Below, piece after piece: positions 1-9,508 of a DNA stretch of 64,000 nt (positions within the stretch are counted from its first letter, which is position 1; each line of letters starts with the position of its first letter). The translations under genes and the position numbers were made by a program. The notes beneath the pieces are model-generated. The model had not been told where the DNA came from. It worked only from the letters and a program-made list of their open reading frames with translations, and did no database searches. The stretch comes from Bacteroidota bacterium (GTDB lineage Bacteria > Bacteroidota > Bacteroidia > Chitinophagales > Chitinophagaceae), in NCBI GenBank assembly GCA_025363385.1, contig JANYEA010000032.1, positions 62,001 to 126,000 of the forward strand, written 5' to 3'.

Positions 1-126
1 GCAGGTGAAATTCCTACCGTTTCTCAAGTTGTTCAATCGGGTGATTTTCAATTTACTGTTTTAGAACTTGAAAAACACAGAATCAATAAAGTTAAAATAA
101 CCATTAAGCCACAGCTAACAGACTAG
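1..126 (+). CDS. gldE: GldE C-terminus (partial CDS)
   Basis: The first 41 codons are open from the window edge and end in TAG. The peptide (ending KVKITIKPQLTD) looks like the C-terminal CorC/HlyC-associated domain that closes CBS-domain hemolysin-type membrane proteins. GldD follows 11 bp later, and gldE-gldD adjacency is well known in gliding Bacteroidota, so this is most likely the end of GldE, a membrane protein linked to gliding and type IX secretion. The 5' part lies outside the window, so the identification rests on the short tail plus context. Confidence 0.7.
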   Translation, partial: AGEIPTVSQVVQSGDFQFTVLELEKHRINKVKITIKPQLTD

Positions 127-137
127 ACCCAGCAATA

Positions 138-767
138 ATGACGAAGTTTTTAATTTATATTAAAAAAGATTTTTTTGGAAAGTGGCTATCGGGTTTCTAT
201 GGATTCGCAATTTTATTTTTGATAGCATCCTGTAATAGTAATTTCACTGCTAAACCACAAGGCTATTTTAGTATTGATTTTCCGAAACACGAGTACCAGA
301 CTTTCAACCAACCCGGTTATCCCTATACTTTTGAATACCCCGTATATGCAAAAGTATTAAAAGATAGTACTTTTTTTGGAGGAACTACAGAGAACCCCTG
401 GTGGATCAATATTGACTTCCCACAATTTGCCGGTAGAATTTATGTGAGCTATAAAGAGATTGGAAAAAACAAGTTTGATACCCTTATAAAACACGCATAT
501 ATTCTTACAGGAAAACATAGCTCTAAAGCTTACTCAATAGACGACTCATTAATTAATACTTCGAACCAGGTTCACGGAATGTTTTTTTCGGTAGGTGGGG
601 ATGTGGCTACTTCCAATCAATTTTACTTAACAGATTCTACCAAGCATTTTTTAAGAGGGGCGCTTTATTTTGATGCTACTCCTAATGCAGACTCTTTAGG
701 AATTGTGAACCAGTTTTTAATGCAAGACGTAAAACATTTGATCAACACATTCAAGTGGCGGAATTAA
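138..767 (+). CDS. gldD: Gliding motility lipoprotein GldD
   Basis: This 209-aa protein has an N-terminal hydrophobic signal ending in a lipobox-like IASC, so Cys32 is the likely lipidated residue. The mature part opens with a PQGYFSIDFPKHEYQTF-type segment typical of GldD, a lipoprotein required for gliding and associated with type IX secretion in Flavobacterium. It starts 11 bp after the gldE stop, suggesting one transcript. The ATG used leaves a somewhat long n-region before the hydrophobic core. No in-frame defect is visible. Confidence 0.88.
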   Translation: MTKFLIYIKKDFFGKWLSGFYGFAILFLIASCNSNFTAKPQGYFSIDFPKHEYQTFNQPGYPYTFEYPVYAKVLKDSTFFGGTTENPWWINIDFPQFAGRIYVSYKEIGKNKFDTLIKHAYILTGKHSSKAYSIDDSLINTSNQVHGMFFSVGGDVATSNQFYLTDSTKHFLRGALYFDATPNADSLGIVNQFLMQDVKHLINTFKWRN

Positions 768-817
768 TTTTTTGATAGTAGTTTTAACCTTGAAAAAGAA
801 TACAGAATAAAGTAGTT

Positions 818-1405
818 ATGATAGCAATTGACAATGTATTGGTAAGTGAAGAGATTATTGAAGAGCAATTTGTGTGCGACTTAAATAAGTGCAAAGGAGG
901 ATGCTGTGAAGACGGTGACGCCGGAGCACCTATGGAAAAATGGGAATTGGAAAAGTTGAATGAATATTACGAAGTGATTAAACCCTATATGACCCCTGAA
1001 GGCATTAAGGAAATTAATAAGCAAGGAAAATATTTATACGACCAAGAATTTGGATGGGTAACTCCTACCATTGATGGAACTATCTGTGCTTATGGTTATA
1101 GAGATAAATACGATATTATTAAATGTAGTATTGAAGATGCTTATAACGACGGAAAACTCGATTGGAAAAAACCCATTAGCTGTCATTTATTTCCTATTCG
1201 AATTAAAAAAAGTAAACGCGATCCGGAAATGGAATATGTAAACTACGAGCCTAGGGAAGATCTATGTGCTGCAGCTTGTAGTTTTGGCAAAAAATTAAAA
1301 ATGCCAGTGTATGTGTTTTTAAAAGAATCCATTACTAGAAAATACGGAGCAGAATTCTATGAAGCTCTTGAAGCAACTGCCAAAGAAATGAACAAAAAGA
1401 AATAA
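818..1405 (+). CDS. DUF3109 family cysteine-rich protein
   Basis: A 195-aa soluble protein with many cysteines in clusters: CDLNKCKGGCC near the N-terminus, then single CAYG, IIKCS and CHLFPIR cysteines and a final CAAAC. This spacing matches the DUF3109 family, common in Bacteroidota and possibly metal- or Fe-S-binding. There is no signal peptide or membrane segment. It lies 8 bp upstream of the LutB-type Fe-S protein and probably shares its transcript. The biochemical function is unknown and I do not infer one. Confidence 0.8.
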   Translation: MIAIDNVLVSEEIIEEQFVCDLNKCKGGCCEDGDAGAPMEKWELEKLNEYYEVIKPYMTPEGIKEINKQGKYLYDQEFGWVTPTIDGTICAYGYRDKYDIIKCSIEDAYNDGKLDWKKPISCHLFPIRIKKSKRDPEMEYVNYEPREDLCAAACSFGKKLKMPVYVFLKESITRKYGAEFYEALEATAKEMNKKK

Positions 1406-1413
1406 GTAGACAA

Positions 1414-2802
1414 ATGAAAGATAACGCCGCATCATTTATTGCAAAAAGTACTATTAAAGCAGCTGATCTGGATCATCGCAGAAAGATCAATTTTAATATT
1501 AGCAAATACAATGCGGTTGTGCCTATTGGCAAGCAACAATTTTCTGACAATATGCTTGCCCGTGAAATTGCTAAAAATAAAAAATGGGATGCAATAGAGC
1601 ACCTGGATAAGCACCTCGAAAATTTTGAAAAAAGAATTACTGCGCGCGGGGCTAAAGTAATTTGGGCTGAAAATGCAGAAGAAGCGTTAGAGGAAATTGG
1701 AAAAATTTGTCAGGAAAAAAACTGTAAGACCCTTGTGAAAAGCAAGAGCATGGTTACAGAAGAAATTCATTTAAACCATTATCTGGAGTCAATTGGTATT
1801 GATAGTGTTGAAACAGATTTAGGCGAATATATTCAACAATTAGATGGTGAACCACCTTATCATATTGTTACCCCTGCCATGCACAAGAGCAAAGAAGATG
1901 TAGCAAAATTGTTTGCAGATAAATTGGGTACACCAGGTGGACTTTCACCCGAAGAATTAACTCAGGTAGCCAGAATTAAATTACGTGAAAAATATGTGCA
2001 GGCAGAAGTTGGTGTAACAGGAGCCAACTTTTTGTTGGCAGATATTGGTGCCATTGCCATTACCGAAAATGAGGGAAATGCTCGTTTAAGTTGCGCTTTT
2101 CCCAAAACACATATTGTAGTGGTGGGTATTGAAAAAATGCTTCCTTCTATACATGATCTTCCATTATTCTGGCCATTACTTTCTACTTATGGAACTGGTC
2201 AGCGTGTTACGGTTTATAACACCATTGTAACTGGTCCCAAACAAGCAAGTGAATCGGATGGCCCGGAAGAAATGTATGTGATCTTATTAGATAATGGTCG
2301 CACTAATTTATTAGCAAACCCTATCACCAGAGAAGCCTTATACTGTATTCGTTGTGGTGCCTGTTTAAATGCTTGTCCGGTGTACAAAAATATTGGCGGC
2401 CATTCTTACGAAACAACCTATAGCGGTCCAATTGGAAAAGTAATAACACCCCATTTACAAGGAATGGAAGAGTATAAACATTTAAGCTACGCTTCTTCTT
2501 TGTGTGGTAATTGTACAGAGGTTTGTCCGGTTAGAATTAATCTGCACGAGCTACTTTTAGAGAATAGGCATGAAGCAGTAGTTGGCGGTAGTAGTAGTAT
2601 TGCAGAACGCATTGCCTGGAAGGTTTGGAAAACAGCTAGCTTAAATAGAACATTGATGAATATGGGGAATGGGAAATTAAAGAACTGGATGGTGAATAAG
2701 ATATTCAAGGGATGGACAACGCATCGTTCTGAATTGGATTTCAGTGCTACAACTTTCAGCGAAATGTGGGAAGATCAGAAGGCCAATAAAAAGCAAGCTT
2801 AA
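1414..2802 (+). CDS. lutB: LutB/YkgF-type iron-sulfur protein (lactate utilization family)
   Basis: A 462-aa protein with an N-terminal LUD domain (about residues 60-300) followed by two 4Fe-4S motifs, CIRCGACLNACPVYKN and CGNCTEVCPV, and a C-terminal tail. This is the LutB layout. In Bacillus, LutABC oxidises L-lactate. Here no lutA or lutC is adjacent: the neighbours are DUF3109 and a polysaccharide deacetylase. The partners may be elsewhere, or the protein may serve another electron-transfer role. Length and all eight cluster cysteines are normal. Confidence 0.85.
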   Translation: MKDNAASFIAKSTIKAADLDHRRKINFNISKYNAVVPIGKQQFSDNMLAREIAKNKKWDAIEHLDKHLENFEKRITARGAKVIWAENAEEALEEIGKICQEKNCKTLVKSKSMVTEEIHLNHYLESIGIDSVETDLGEYIQQLDGEPPYHIVTPAMHKSKEDVAKLFADKLGTPGGLSPEELTQVARIKLREKYVQAEVGVTGANFLLADIGAIAITENEGNARLSCAFPKTHIVVVGIEKMLPSIHDLPLFWPLLSTYGTGQRVTVYNTIVTGPKQASESDGPEEMYVILLDNGRTNLLANPITREALYCIRCGACLNACPVYKNIGGHSYETTYSGPIGKVITPHLQGMEEYKHLSYASSLCGNCTEVCPVRINLHELLLENRHEAVVGGSSSIAERIAWKVWKTASLNRTLMNMGNGKLKNWMVNKIFKGWTTHRSELDFSATTFSEMWEDQKANKKQA

Positions 2803-2817
2803 CCAATCAATACCTCT

Positions 2818-4116
2818 GTGTTATTAATTTACAGTCCGATCTCCAGCACTAGACTGGATTATATTTGTACAACACTTTTTAATAAAGAAGTATCTGTTAC
2901 TTCTGATAAGACTGTATTCCTGAATAGTACAACAGCCAAAATCAATTACTCTGAGGAGAAGATTTTGGAACACGATTTTAGAATAATACCAACAGGGCTT
3001 TTATTTCAAAAAAATATCCAAGACCAACAAATAGAATGTTTTGAATGGAATGGACTTACCAGATTTTTCAAAACAGAATCAGCAGATTTACCATTTGATT
3101 TTTTTTCTGCAGCATTTTATTTGATTTCCCGTTACGAAGAATGGCTGCCCTTTTTGCCAGATCAATATGGCCGATTTGATCATACGAATAGCCTGGCGTA
3201 CAAAAATAATTTCCTGCACCTGCCCCTAGTTCAATTATGGTTAGTGGAATTAGAGAAAATATTACAGGAATATTATCCAAACTATTCTTTGCCGAAAAGA
3301 AACTTCTCATTTGTACCAACTTACGATGTGGATATTGCATTTAGTTATTTGCACCAGCCATTTTTTAAAAACCTGCTTGGGTTTTATAGAGACTTGCTCA
3401 CTGCAAAATTTGAAAGTTTTGTAGAAAGAGGAAATGTGTATTCGGGTTATCAAAAAGACCCTTATGATCAATTTGATTTTATAGATGCGTTGAATGACCA
3501 ATACAAATTGTCCGCTATCTATTTTTTTCTATTGGCAGAAAAAAGAAAAGGAGTAGACAAAAATATACACCCTTCTAAAAAAGCACTCCAAGAACTCATA
3601 AAAAAAACCGCCCTAAAATATCAAACCGGGATCCACCCCTCCTGGCAAACTGCTGAAGAGAATACTTTACTGAAGAAGGAAATAAATACCCTATCAAAAT
3701 TAACCAATCAAATAGTAACTATTTCTAGGCAGCACTATTTAAAAATGACAATACCTGAAACCTACCCTAAGCTGATTGGTGCTGGTATAAAAAAAGAGTA
3801 TACCCTGGGATACGGCACCAGTAATGGTTTCAGGGCTTCTTATGCTATTCCGTTTTATTGGTATGATCTTAAAAATGATCGGGTAACAGATCTGGAGATT
3901 CATCCTTTTTGTTATATGGACGCCAACAGTATATTTGAATTGAGGTTGCCGGTGTATGAAGCAAAAAGTGAGTTGCAGGAATTATGGAATCAAACAAAAA
4001 AAGTGCATGGAGATATGGTTTGCATTTTTCACAATCATTTTTTAACTGATCAGCCTGAGTGGGCAGAATGGAAAAAAATGTATGTAGATTTTTTGAATGA
4101 AAATTTTGCGTGCTAA
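2818..4116 (+). CDS. Polysaccharide deacetylase family protein (DUF7033-type N-terminus)
   Basis: A 432-aa protein with GTG as the likely start (MLLIYSPISS), 15 bp after the lutB stop. The second half carries a NodB-like motif, FVPTYDVDIAF, with an Asp pair suited to metal binding, then GIHPSW and a HPFCYMDAN segment, as in carbohydrate esterase 4 relatives. The N-terminal region resembles the DUF7033 domain often found before such deacetylases in Bacteroidota. There is no signal peptide, so it probably acts in the cytoplasm on a sugar or glycan precursor. Its stop abuts the stop of the convergent EamA gene with no intergenic base. Confidence 0.75.
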   Translation: MLLIYSPISSTRLDYICTTLFNKEVSVTSDKTVFLNSTTAKINYSEEKILEHDFRIIPTGLLFQKNIQDQQIECFEWNGLTRFFKTESADLPFDFFSAAFYLISRYEEWLPFLPDQYGRFDHTNSLAYKNNFLHLPLVQLWLVELEKILQEYYPNYSLPKRNFSFVPTYDVDIAFSYLHQPFFKNLLGFYRDLLTAKFESFVERGNVYSGYQKDPYDQFDFIDALNDQYKLSAIYFFLLAEKRKGVDKNIHPSKKALQELIKKTALKYQTGIHPSWQTAEENTLLKKEINTLSKLTNQIVTISRQHYLKMTIPETYPKLIGAGIKKEYTLGYGTSNGFRASYAIPFYWYDLKNDRVTDLEIHPFCYMDANSIFELRLPVYEAKSELQELWNQTKKVHGDMVCIFHNHFLTDQPEWAEWKKMYVDFLNENFAC

Positions 4117-5010
4117 TTATTTTAATGCCTTCAAACTCTTATTCACCAAGTAAACGCCTCCTAAAGTAATTAGAGATCCCAATATAATATTGATTGTGAG
4201 TTTTTCATTCATAATTACAGAACCCACCAAGATGGCTACAATCGGATTTACATAAGCGTAAAGTGAAGCGATACCAGGTTCGAGATTTTTCATCGAATAA
4301 ATAAATGCGATGAATGCGATGATAGAACCCGCAGAAACCAAATACGCAAGAGCCGCCCAAGTTTGTAAAGGAATGCTTCCAATTGGAATACTATCACCTG
4401 TTGCTAATACAATCAAGAACATTAAGAAGGAACTAATGAGCATCTGCCAGCCAGTAGCGTAGTATGGATTCATTTCTGTTTTCCTTCTAGCAATAAATAT
4501 AGTAGCCACAGCCCATGTAATCATGGCAATGATAGATAAGCTAACACCAATCCAAAATCCTTCCGAATGGTTGTGAAAAGCACTATCGTAAAACACCAAT
4601 GCAATTCCTGCAATTCCTAAAAACAATCCAATAAAAGTACCCCAGTTAATTTTATTGTTTTTATAGATTACCATCTCAATCACCACCACCGATAAAGGGT
4701 AAAGTGCTGCTATAAGCGCAGCCAATCCGCTGGGTATATAACGAAGTGCTAATGTGGCCAAACCATTCGACGAAACGAACATGAGTATGGCCATGATGGT
4801 TAACCAGCGCAATTGTTTCAGGGTGGGAAGGGGCAAACCTTTGAACAGAAAAAAACAAACATAAATAATACCCCCTGTAAATTGACGAATAGAAGCTACT
4901 TCAAAAGCGGGTGTCTTTTGCACACCAATCTTACTCACCACCCAGGTAGTACCCCAGACAAGGCTGGTGATCAATAATGCGATATATGCTTTTTGTTTGT
5001 TCGCTGCCAT
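4117..5010 (-). CDS. EamA/DMT superfamily transporter
   Basis: A 297-aa protein with about ten hydrophobic segments and the internal duplication typical of EamA (RhaT-type) drug/metabolite transporters. It opens with LLITSLVWGTTWVVSKIG and has a second-half GIASLYAYVNPIVAIL segment that is strongly characteristic of the family. It sits in the inner membrane. The substrate cannot be read from the sequence. It is convergent with the deacetylase and lies 16 bp downstream of purH on the same strand, so it may be cotranscribed with purH. Confidence 0.88.
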   Translation of the reverse strand: MAANKQKAYIALLITSLVWGTTWVVSKIGVQKTPAFEVASIRQFTGGIIYVCFFLFKGLPLPTLKQLRWLTIMAILMFVSSNGLATLALRYIPSGLAALIAALYPLSVVVIEMVIYKNNKINWGTFIGLFLGIAGIALVFYDSAFHNHSEGFWIGVSLSIIAMITWAVATIFIARRKTEMNPYYATGWQMLISSFLMFLIVLATGDSIPIGSIPLQTWAALAYLVSAGSIIAFIAFIYSMKNLEPGIASLYAYVNPIVAILVGSVIMNEKLTINIILGSLITLGGVYLVNKSLKALK

Positions 5011-5026
5011 TTTAATTAGATCCGAA

Positions 5027-6520
5027 TTAATGCCTGAAATGGCGTAATCCGGTCATTACCATTGCAAGGTTATTTTGCACGCAATATTCAATACTGTCTT
5101 TGTCTCTTACTGAGCCACCAGGTTGTATAAACGCCTCCATTCCAGATTCGTGTGCAATTTGAACACAGTCGTTAAACGGAAAAAATGCATCACTAGCCAA
5201 TACCGCACCCTTCAAATCAAATTTAAATTGATGCGCTTTTTCAATTGCATGGCGTAATGCATCAATCCGGCTGGTTTGTCCACAACCCTTACCTACTAGT
5301 TGTTTGTTCTTGATCAACGCAATAGCATTGCTCTTTAAATGTTTACAAACGATATTGGCAAAAATGAGATTTTCTTTTTCTTCGTCTGTTGTAGCGCGAC
5401 CACCTACTTCATCCCATTTGCTAAAGTTTCCTTCGTCTGTACCTTGCTCTAAAATACCATTCAATAAAGATTTGGAAGGTGCTTTTATCGCAGCGCCATC
5501 TGCTTTCAATTCTAATAAAATGCGATTCTTTTTAGTTTTTAAAACGGCTAATGCATCTTCATTAAATGCAGGAGCGATCAATACTTCAAAGAAAATTTCA
5601 TTGATGGCATCAGCAGTTACTTTGTCGATGTTACCATTACAAACCAATACACCACCGAAAGCACTTTCAGGATCTCCGGCTAAAGCAGCATCCCAGCTTT
5701 CTTTTATTGATGGTCGTTCTGCAATACCACATACATTGGTATGCTTGATGATGCCAAATACTTTATGAGAAGATGCGCTGAATTCTTTGATTAACTGCAC
5801 TGCAGCGTCTACATCCACAAGATTATTATAAGAAAGTTCTTTACCATTTAATTGGGTAAAGAGTTGTGTAAGATCGCCATGAAATACGGCAGACTGGTGA
5901 GGGTTTTCGCCATAACGTAAAGCCTGACTAATTCCTGGATTAAAATAATTGCTAATGGCAATGTCGTATTGCATCACTACTTCAAAAGCTTTAGCAGCAT
6001 AAGCCCTACGTTGCTCAATACTTGTTTCACCTTTCTGGTTTTTTAATAATTTTTCCAATGAAGCGTAATCATCTTTAGCTGCAATCACCACTAAATCTTT
6101 GAAGTTCTTTGCAGCAGCACGTATCATGGAAGGTCCACCAATATCTATTTTTTCAATGATCAGTTTTTCTTCAGAAGTAGTGCGAAGGGTTTCTTCAAAA
6201 GGATATAGATCAACAATTACCAGATCAATTTCCGGGATCTTGTATTCTTTCATTTCAACCAGATCCTGTGGTTCGTATCTTCTTCCAAGAATGCCACCGA
6301 AAATGGCTGGATGCAATGTTTTAACACGTCCACCCAAGATCGACGGGTAAGTGGTTAAGCTTTCAACGGCTACACATGTAATGCCAAGGTCTTCTAGGAA
6401 TTTCTGAGTACCACCTGTTGAATAGATGGTAATTCCTAATTCCTGTAATTGTTTGGCAATAGGTTCTAGTCCGTCTTTATAAAAAACGGAGATAAGTGCA
6501 GATTGAATTTTTTTTTGCAT
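5027..6520 (-). CDS. purH: Bifunctional AICAR formyltransferase/IMP cyclohydrolase PurH
   Basis: PurH catalyses the last two steps of de novo purine synthesis. The N-terminal MGS-like IMP cyclohydrolase domain has ISVFYKDGLEPIA and GGRVKTLHPAIFGGIL. The formyltransferase domain has the catalytic KHTNVCG motif, and the protein ends in the usual MVMTGLRHFRH. The ORF track extends 46 codons further upstream. I reject that extension because it has no PurH homology, overlaps the end of comEC, and MQKKIQSALISVF is the normal N-terminus. That gives 497 aa, close to the family length. Confidence 0.96.
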   Translation of the reverse strand: MQKKIQSALISVFYKDGLEPIAKQLQELGITIYSTGGTQKFLEDLGITCVAVESLTTYPSILGGRVKTLHPAIFGGILGRRYEPQDLVEMKEYKIPEIDLVIVDLYPFEETLRTTSEEKLIIEKIDIGGPSMIRAAAKNFKDLVVIAAKDDYASLEKLLKNQKGETSIEQRRAYAAKAFEVVMQYDIAISNYFNPGISQALRYGENPHQSAVFHGDLTQLFTQLNGKELSYNNLVDVDAAVQLIKEFSASSHKVFGIIKHTNVCGIAERPSIKESWDAALAGDPESAFGGVLVCNGNIDKVTADAINEIFFEVLIAPAFNEDALAVLKTKKNRILLELKADGAAIKAPSKSLLNGILEQGTDEGNFSKWDEVGGRATTDEEKENLIFANIVCKHLKSNAIALIKNKQLVGKGCGQTSRIDALRHAIEKAHQFKFDLKGAVLASDAFFPFNDCVQIAHESGMEAFIQPGGSVRDKDSIEYCVQNNLAMVMTGLRHFRH

Positions 6521-6596
6521 GATAAATTTTCTTAACCTGTTATGGTCGATGATAATTTCCCTTAGGGCTTCATTTGAAGCCGCAAATATATAAAAA

Positions 6597-8207
6597 TTAA
6601 AAAAAAGCATGGGATCTAATAAACACCCAGACGAAAATAATACCAAAAACTGCCACAAAGCCCTTTGTATTCTTTTGTAATAACCATATTAATAATGAGG
6701 CAATTAGAAGGTATAATAATATGGTTTCTGGAATATCGATAGATATATTTTTAGTGAGTGCAAATGGAATTCGATTGGTTCTTTCAATGATCCCATTCAT
6801 TTGAGCTATTAAGTAACCAGTTATTGTACCAACCCATTTTAAAAGCAGGGGTATAGGGCTAACCAGTAGCAACAGTAATTCGGCATATAAAATAATACCA
6901 GATAACGGAACCACTAAAAAATTAGTAAATAGAAAAAGATTGGGGAACTGATGAAATTGATACAGTACAATGGGAAGGGTTAAAATTTGTGCAGAGATAG
7001 TGATGCTATTTATCTGCCAAACCAATTGAAGTATTTTATTTTTAAAATGGAACCATTGCTCAATATATCTACTAAATAAAACAATGCCCAATACAGCAGT
7101 ATAGGATAATTGAAAACCAATATCCCATAATAAGAATGGATTGTATAGCAACAAAAAAAATGCAGAAGCGGCAATCGTATTCAGGGTATAGTTTTTATAA
7201 CCTAGGCTTTTACTGAATAATAAAAAAGAAAAACCAACTGCCGATCTTAGAATGGCAGCAGCACCTCCTGTGATAAAACTAAAACCCCACAATACTAAAA
7301 GAATCAAGAAAGTACGAATATGGTTATTCCATTTTTTTTGACCAATCGGTTGCAGCAATTGTATGAGCAGGCCGTAAATCATTGCAAGGTGTAACCCACT
7401 GATCGCAATGATATGAACCACACCTGTATTGCTATAAGATTGAACCATTGATCTATCCAGGTCTTCTTTGTAGCCAATAAGCAAAGCTTCAGCTACAGAC
7501 TGTTCTGCCTGTTTTGGAATAGCCTCTTTTAAAATTTGTAAAATAGTATTTCTTGTTTTGTACAAATAAAATTTGAGTGAAGAGGTCGCTTTTTTGTATT
7601 GGATAAATCCTGCATCAGGCAGATACACTTGAAAAAAGATCTGTTGAAAAGAGCAGTACCTGATATAGTTAAATTTATCATTATTAAAATGGTTACTGAT
7701 TTGTTGAATCTGTTCCTGAAACTTAATTTCATCGCCAGTATTCAATTGTAAAGCTGTGCTATCGTTTTTAATATAGAGGAGTATATTCGATTTTGCTTCC
7801 ATCCATTTACCCAGATGTTTAACAGAAACCACTGTGGCCAGGGCCTTCCAGGTTTTTCTTTTTTTTATGAGTGGTTCTTGAATAATGGCAATGATCGTAT
7901 CATTTTTATTATAATGATAGCCGAGCCAGTCTGCTTTTTTTCTAAGATCTTGTTGGTTATAAATTCCTATCCCAAAAACGAATAGTAATAATTGAATGGA
8001 AATACCTGCCATTGGCATCCATGCAAATTTTTGATCAGTTGAAAAAAAATAAAACACCAATAAAAAAAGCAATGAACAAGTGGCTATTTTTTGTAACAGA
8101 TCAATGGGTAGATTGTATTGGTAGGCAACTAAAAGCCCTGTTGAAAAGGGAATCAACAAACGAAGAAATGGAATGCTTTGCCAACTATTTTTTTGCTGCA
8201 ATGGCAT
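6597..8207 (-). CDS. comEC: ComEC/Rec2 family competence channel protein
   Basis: A 536-aa polytopic membrane protein. An N-terminal DUF4131-type region (about 1-200) with two or three membrane helices and a soluble part is followed by the ComEC competence domain. The signature AISGLHLAMIYGLL lies near residues 268-280 and GGAAAILRSAVGF follows. ComEC forms the inner-membrane channel for single-stranded DNA uptake. The C-terminal metallo-beta-lactamase domain of longer ComEC proteins is absent: the protein ends after the last hydrophobic segments. The gene is upstream of purH on the same strand. Confidence 0.9.
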   Translation of the reverse strand: MPLQQKNSWQSIPFLRLLIPFSTGLLVAYQYNLPIDLLQKIATCSLLFLLVFYFFSTDQKFAWMPMAGISIQLLLFVFGIGIYNQQDLRKKADWLGYHYNKNDTIIAIIQEPLIKKRKTWKALATVVSVKHLGKWMEAKSNILLYIKNDSTALQLNTGDEIKFQEQIQQISNHFNNDKFNYIRYCSFQQIFFQVYLPDAGFIQYKKATSSLKFYLYKTRNTILQILKEAIPKQAEQSVAEALLIGYKEDLDRSMVQSYSNTGVVHIIAISGLHLAMIYGLLIQLLQPIGQKKWNNHIRTFLILLVLWGFSFITGGAAAILRSAVGFSFLLFSKSLGYKNYTLNTIAASAFFLLLYNPFLLWDIGFQLSYTAVLGIVLFSRYIEQWFHFKNKILQLVWQINSITISAQILTLPIVLYQFHQFPNLFLFTNFLVVPLSGIILYAELLLLLVSPIPLLLKWVGTITGYLIAQMNGIIERTNRIPFALTKNISIDIPETILLYLLIASLLIWLLQKNTKGFVAVFGIIFVWVFIRSHAFF

Positions 8208-8218
8208 TTACTAACCTA

Positions 8219-8250
8219 ATAAAAAAGCCACACTAAAACTAGTATGGCCT
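8219..8250 (-). terminator. Rho-independent terminator after the carB half gene
   Basis: Read on the minus strand, GCCATACT, a 6-nt loop and AGTGTGGC form an 8-bp stem with one G-U pair, followed directly by TTTTTT. It lies just past the stop of the carbamoyl-phosphate synthase half gene and before comEC, so it should separate the two transcripts. Confidence 0.75.
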
Positions 8251-8268
8251 TGAATTCGATAGTAAAAT

Positions 8269-9462
8269 TTATTTACTTAGGTTCATGCTTCTTTCCTTGT
8301 AAAGGGTACGGAAATAAGGATCCCGAAGGTCTTTGATAAAGCGGATGGCTTCACCTGTACTCTTCATTTCTGGTCCTAATTCTTTGTTTACGCCAGGGAA
8401 TTTATCGAAACTAAAAACGGGTTCTTTAATGGCGTATCCCTCTAATTTATTTTCCATCACAAAATCTGTAAGTTTCGCTTCACCCAACATTACTTTTGTG
8501 GCAATATTTAAATAAGGGATTTGATAAGCTTTCGCAATAAATGGAGTAGTTCTGGAAGCACGAGGGTTTGCTTCAATTACAAACACTTTATCTCCTTTGA
8601 TTGCAAATTGGATATTGATAAGTCCTTTGATCTTTAATGCACGCGCAATTTTCTCGCTATAATATTCCATGGTTTCCACAATCAACGGAGTTAGGTTAAA
8701 AGCAGGTAATACTGCATTACTATCTCCACTATGTATCCCTGCCGGCTCAATATGTTCCATTACACCCATGATATGAAAGTTCTCACCATCAAAAATGGCG
8801 TCGACCTCTGCTTCCTGACAACGATCTAAGAAATGATCAATCAAAATTTTATTTCCTGGAAGATGTTTTAATAAACTAATAACAGCTTTCTCAACATCTT
8901 CATCATTAATAACGATACGCATTCTTTGTCCGCCAATTACATAACTAGGGCGAACCAATACAGGATATCCCACTTTATTGGCAACTGCTACCGCTTCATC
9001 AGCATCTATAGCAGTACCATATTCAGGATAAGGAATATTGAGTTCTTTTAAAAGGTCGCTGAATCGACCACGATCTTCTGCCATATCCATGCTTTCAAAA
9101 GAGGTTCCCACAATTGGAATTCCAGTTTCGTGCAATTTTTTGGCCAATTTTAGGGCAGTTTGTCCGCCCAACTGTACAATAATCCCATCGGGTTTTTCCA
9201 GATCTATGATTTCTCTGAGATGTTCCCAAAATACAGGCTCGAAGTATAATTTATCGGCCATGTCGAAATCGGTAGAAACGGTTTCTGGATTACAGTTCAC
9301 CATGATCGCTTCAAAACCACATTCTTTGATGGCGAGTAAGCCATGTACGCAGCAATAATCGAATTCAATACCCTGACCAATCCTATTAGGGCCGCTACCT
9401 AATACAATGATTTTTTTCTTCTTTGAGGGGATTGATTCGTTTGAGTTTAAAGTTTGATTCAT
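8269..9462 (-). CDS. carB: Carbamoyl-phosphate synthase large chain, C-terminal synthetase half only
   Basis: This 397-aa protein matches only the second ATP-grasp unit (carbamoyl-phosphate-forming domain) of CarB. It begins KKKKIIVLGSGPNRIGQGIEFDY, which in full-length CarB lies near residue 555, and ends shortly after the second ATP-grasp core, with no MGS-like allosteric domain. It has its own ATG and an extra 15-residue N-terminal leader, so it looks like an intact independent gene. The N-terminal half is not next to it: the upstream neighbour is an amidohydrolase. Split carB genes are known in some archaea and in Aquifex. Whether the partner is encoded elsewhere cannot be seen here. Confidence 0.88.
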   Translation of the reverse strand: MNQTLNSNESIPSKKKKIIVLGSGPNRIGQGIEFDYCCVHGLLAIKECGFEAIMVNCNPETVSTDFDMADKLYFEPVFWEHLREIIDLEKPDGIIVQLGGQTALKLAKKLHETGIPIVGTSFESMDMAEDRGRFSDLLKELNIPYPEYGTAIDADEAVAVANKVGYPVLVRPSYVIGGQRMRIVINDEDVEKAVISLLKHLPGNKILIDHFLDRCQEAEVDAIFDGENFHIMGVMEHIEPAGIHSGDSNAVLPAFNLTPLIVETMEYYSEKIARALKIKGLINIQFAIKGDKVFVIEANPRASRTTPFIAKAYQIPYLNIATKVMLGEAKLTDFVMENKLEGYAIKEPVFSFDKFPGVNKELGPEMKSTGEAIRFIKDLRDPYFRTLYKERSMNLSK

Positions 9463-9508
9463 TACCTAGAAATTGCGCAAAAATAGGGGTATCAAAGAAA
9501 TTTAGTGG

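Noticed and set aside
5304-5768. 154-aa plus-strand ORF inside purH
   Set aside because: Antisense shadow of a strongly conserved gene; low-complexity composition without recognisable domains.
6521-6658. 46-codon N-terminal extension of PurH in the ORF track
   Set aside because: It overlaps the comEC 3' end, has no PurH similarity, and the ATG at MQKKIQSALISVF gives the normal family N-terminus.
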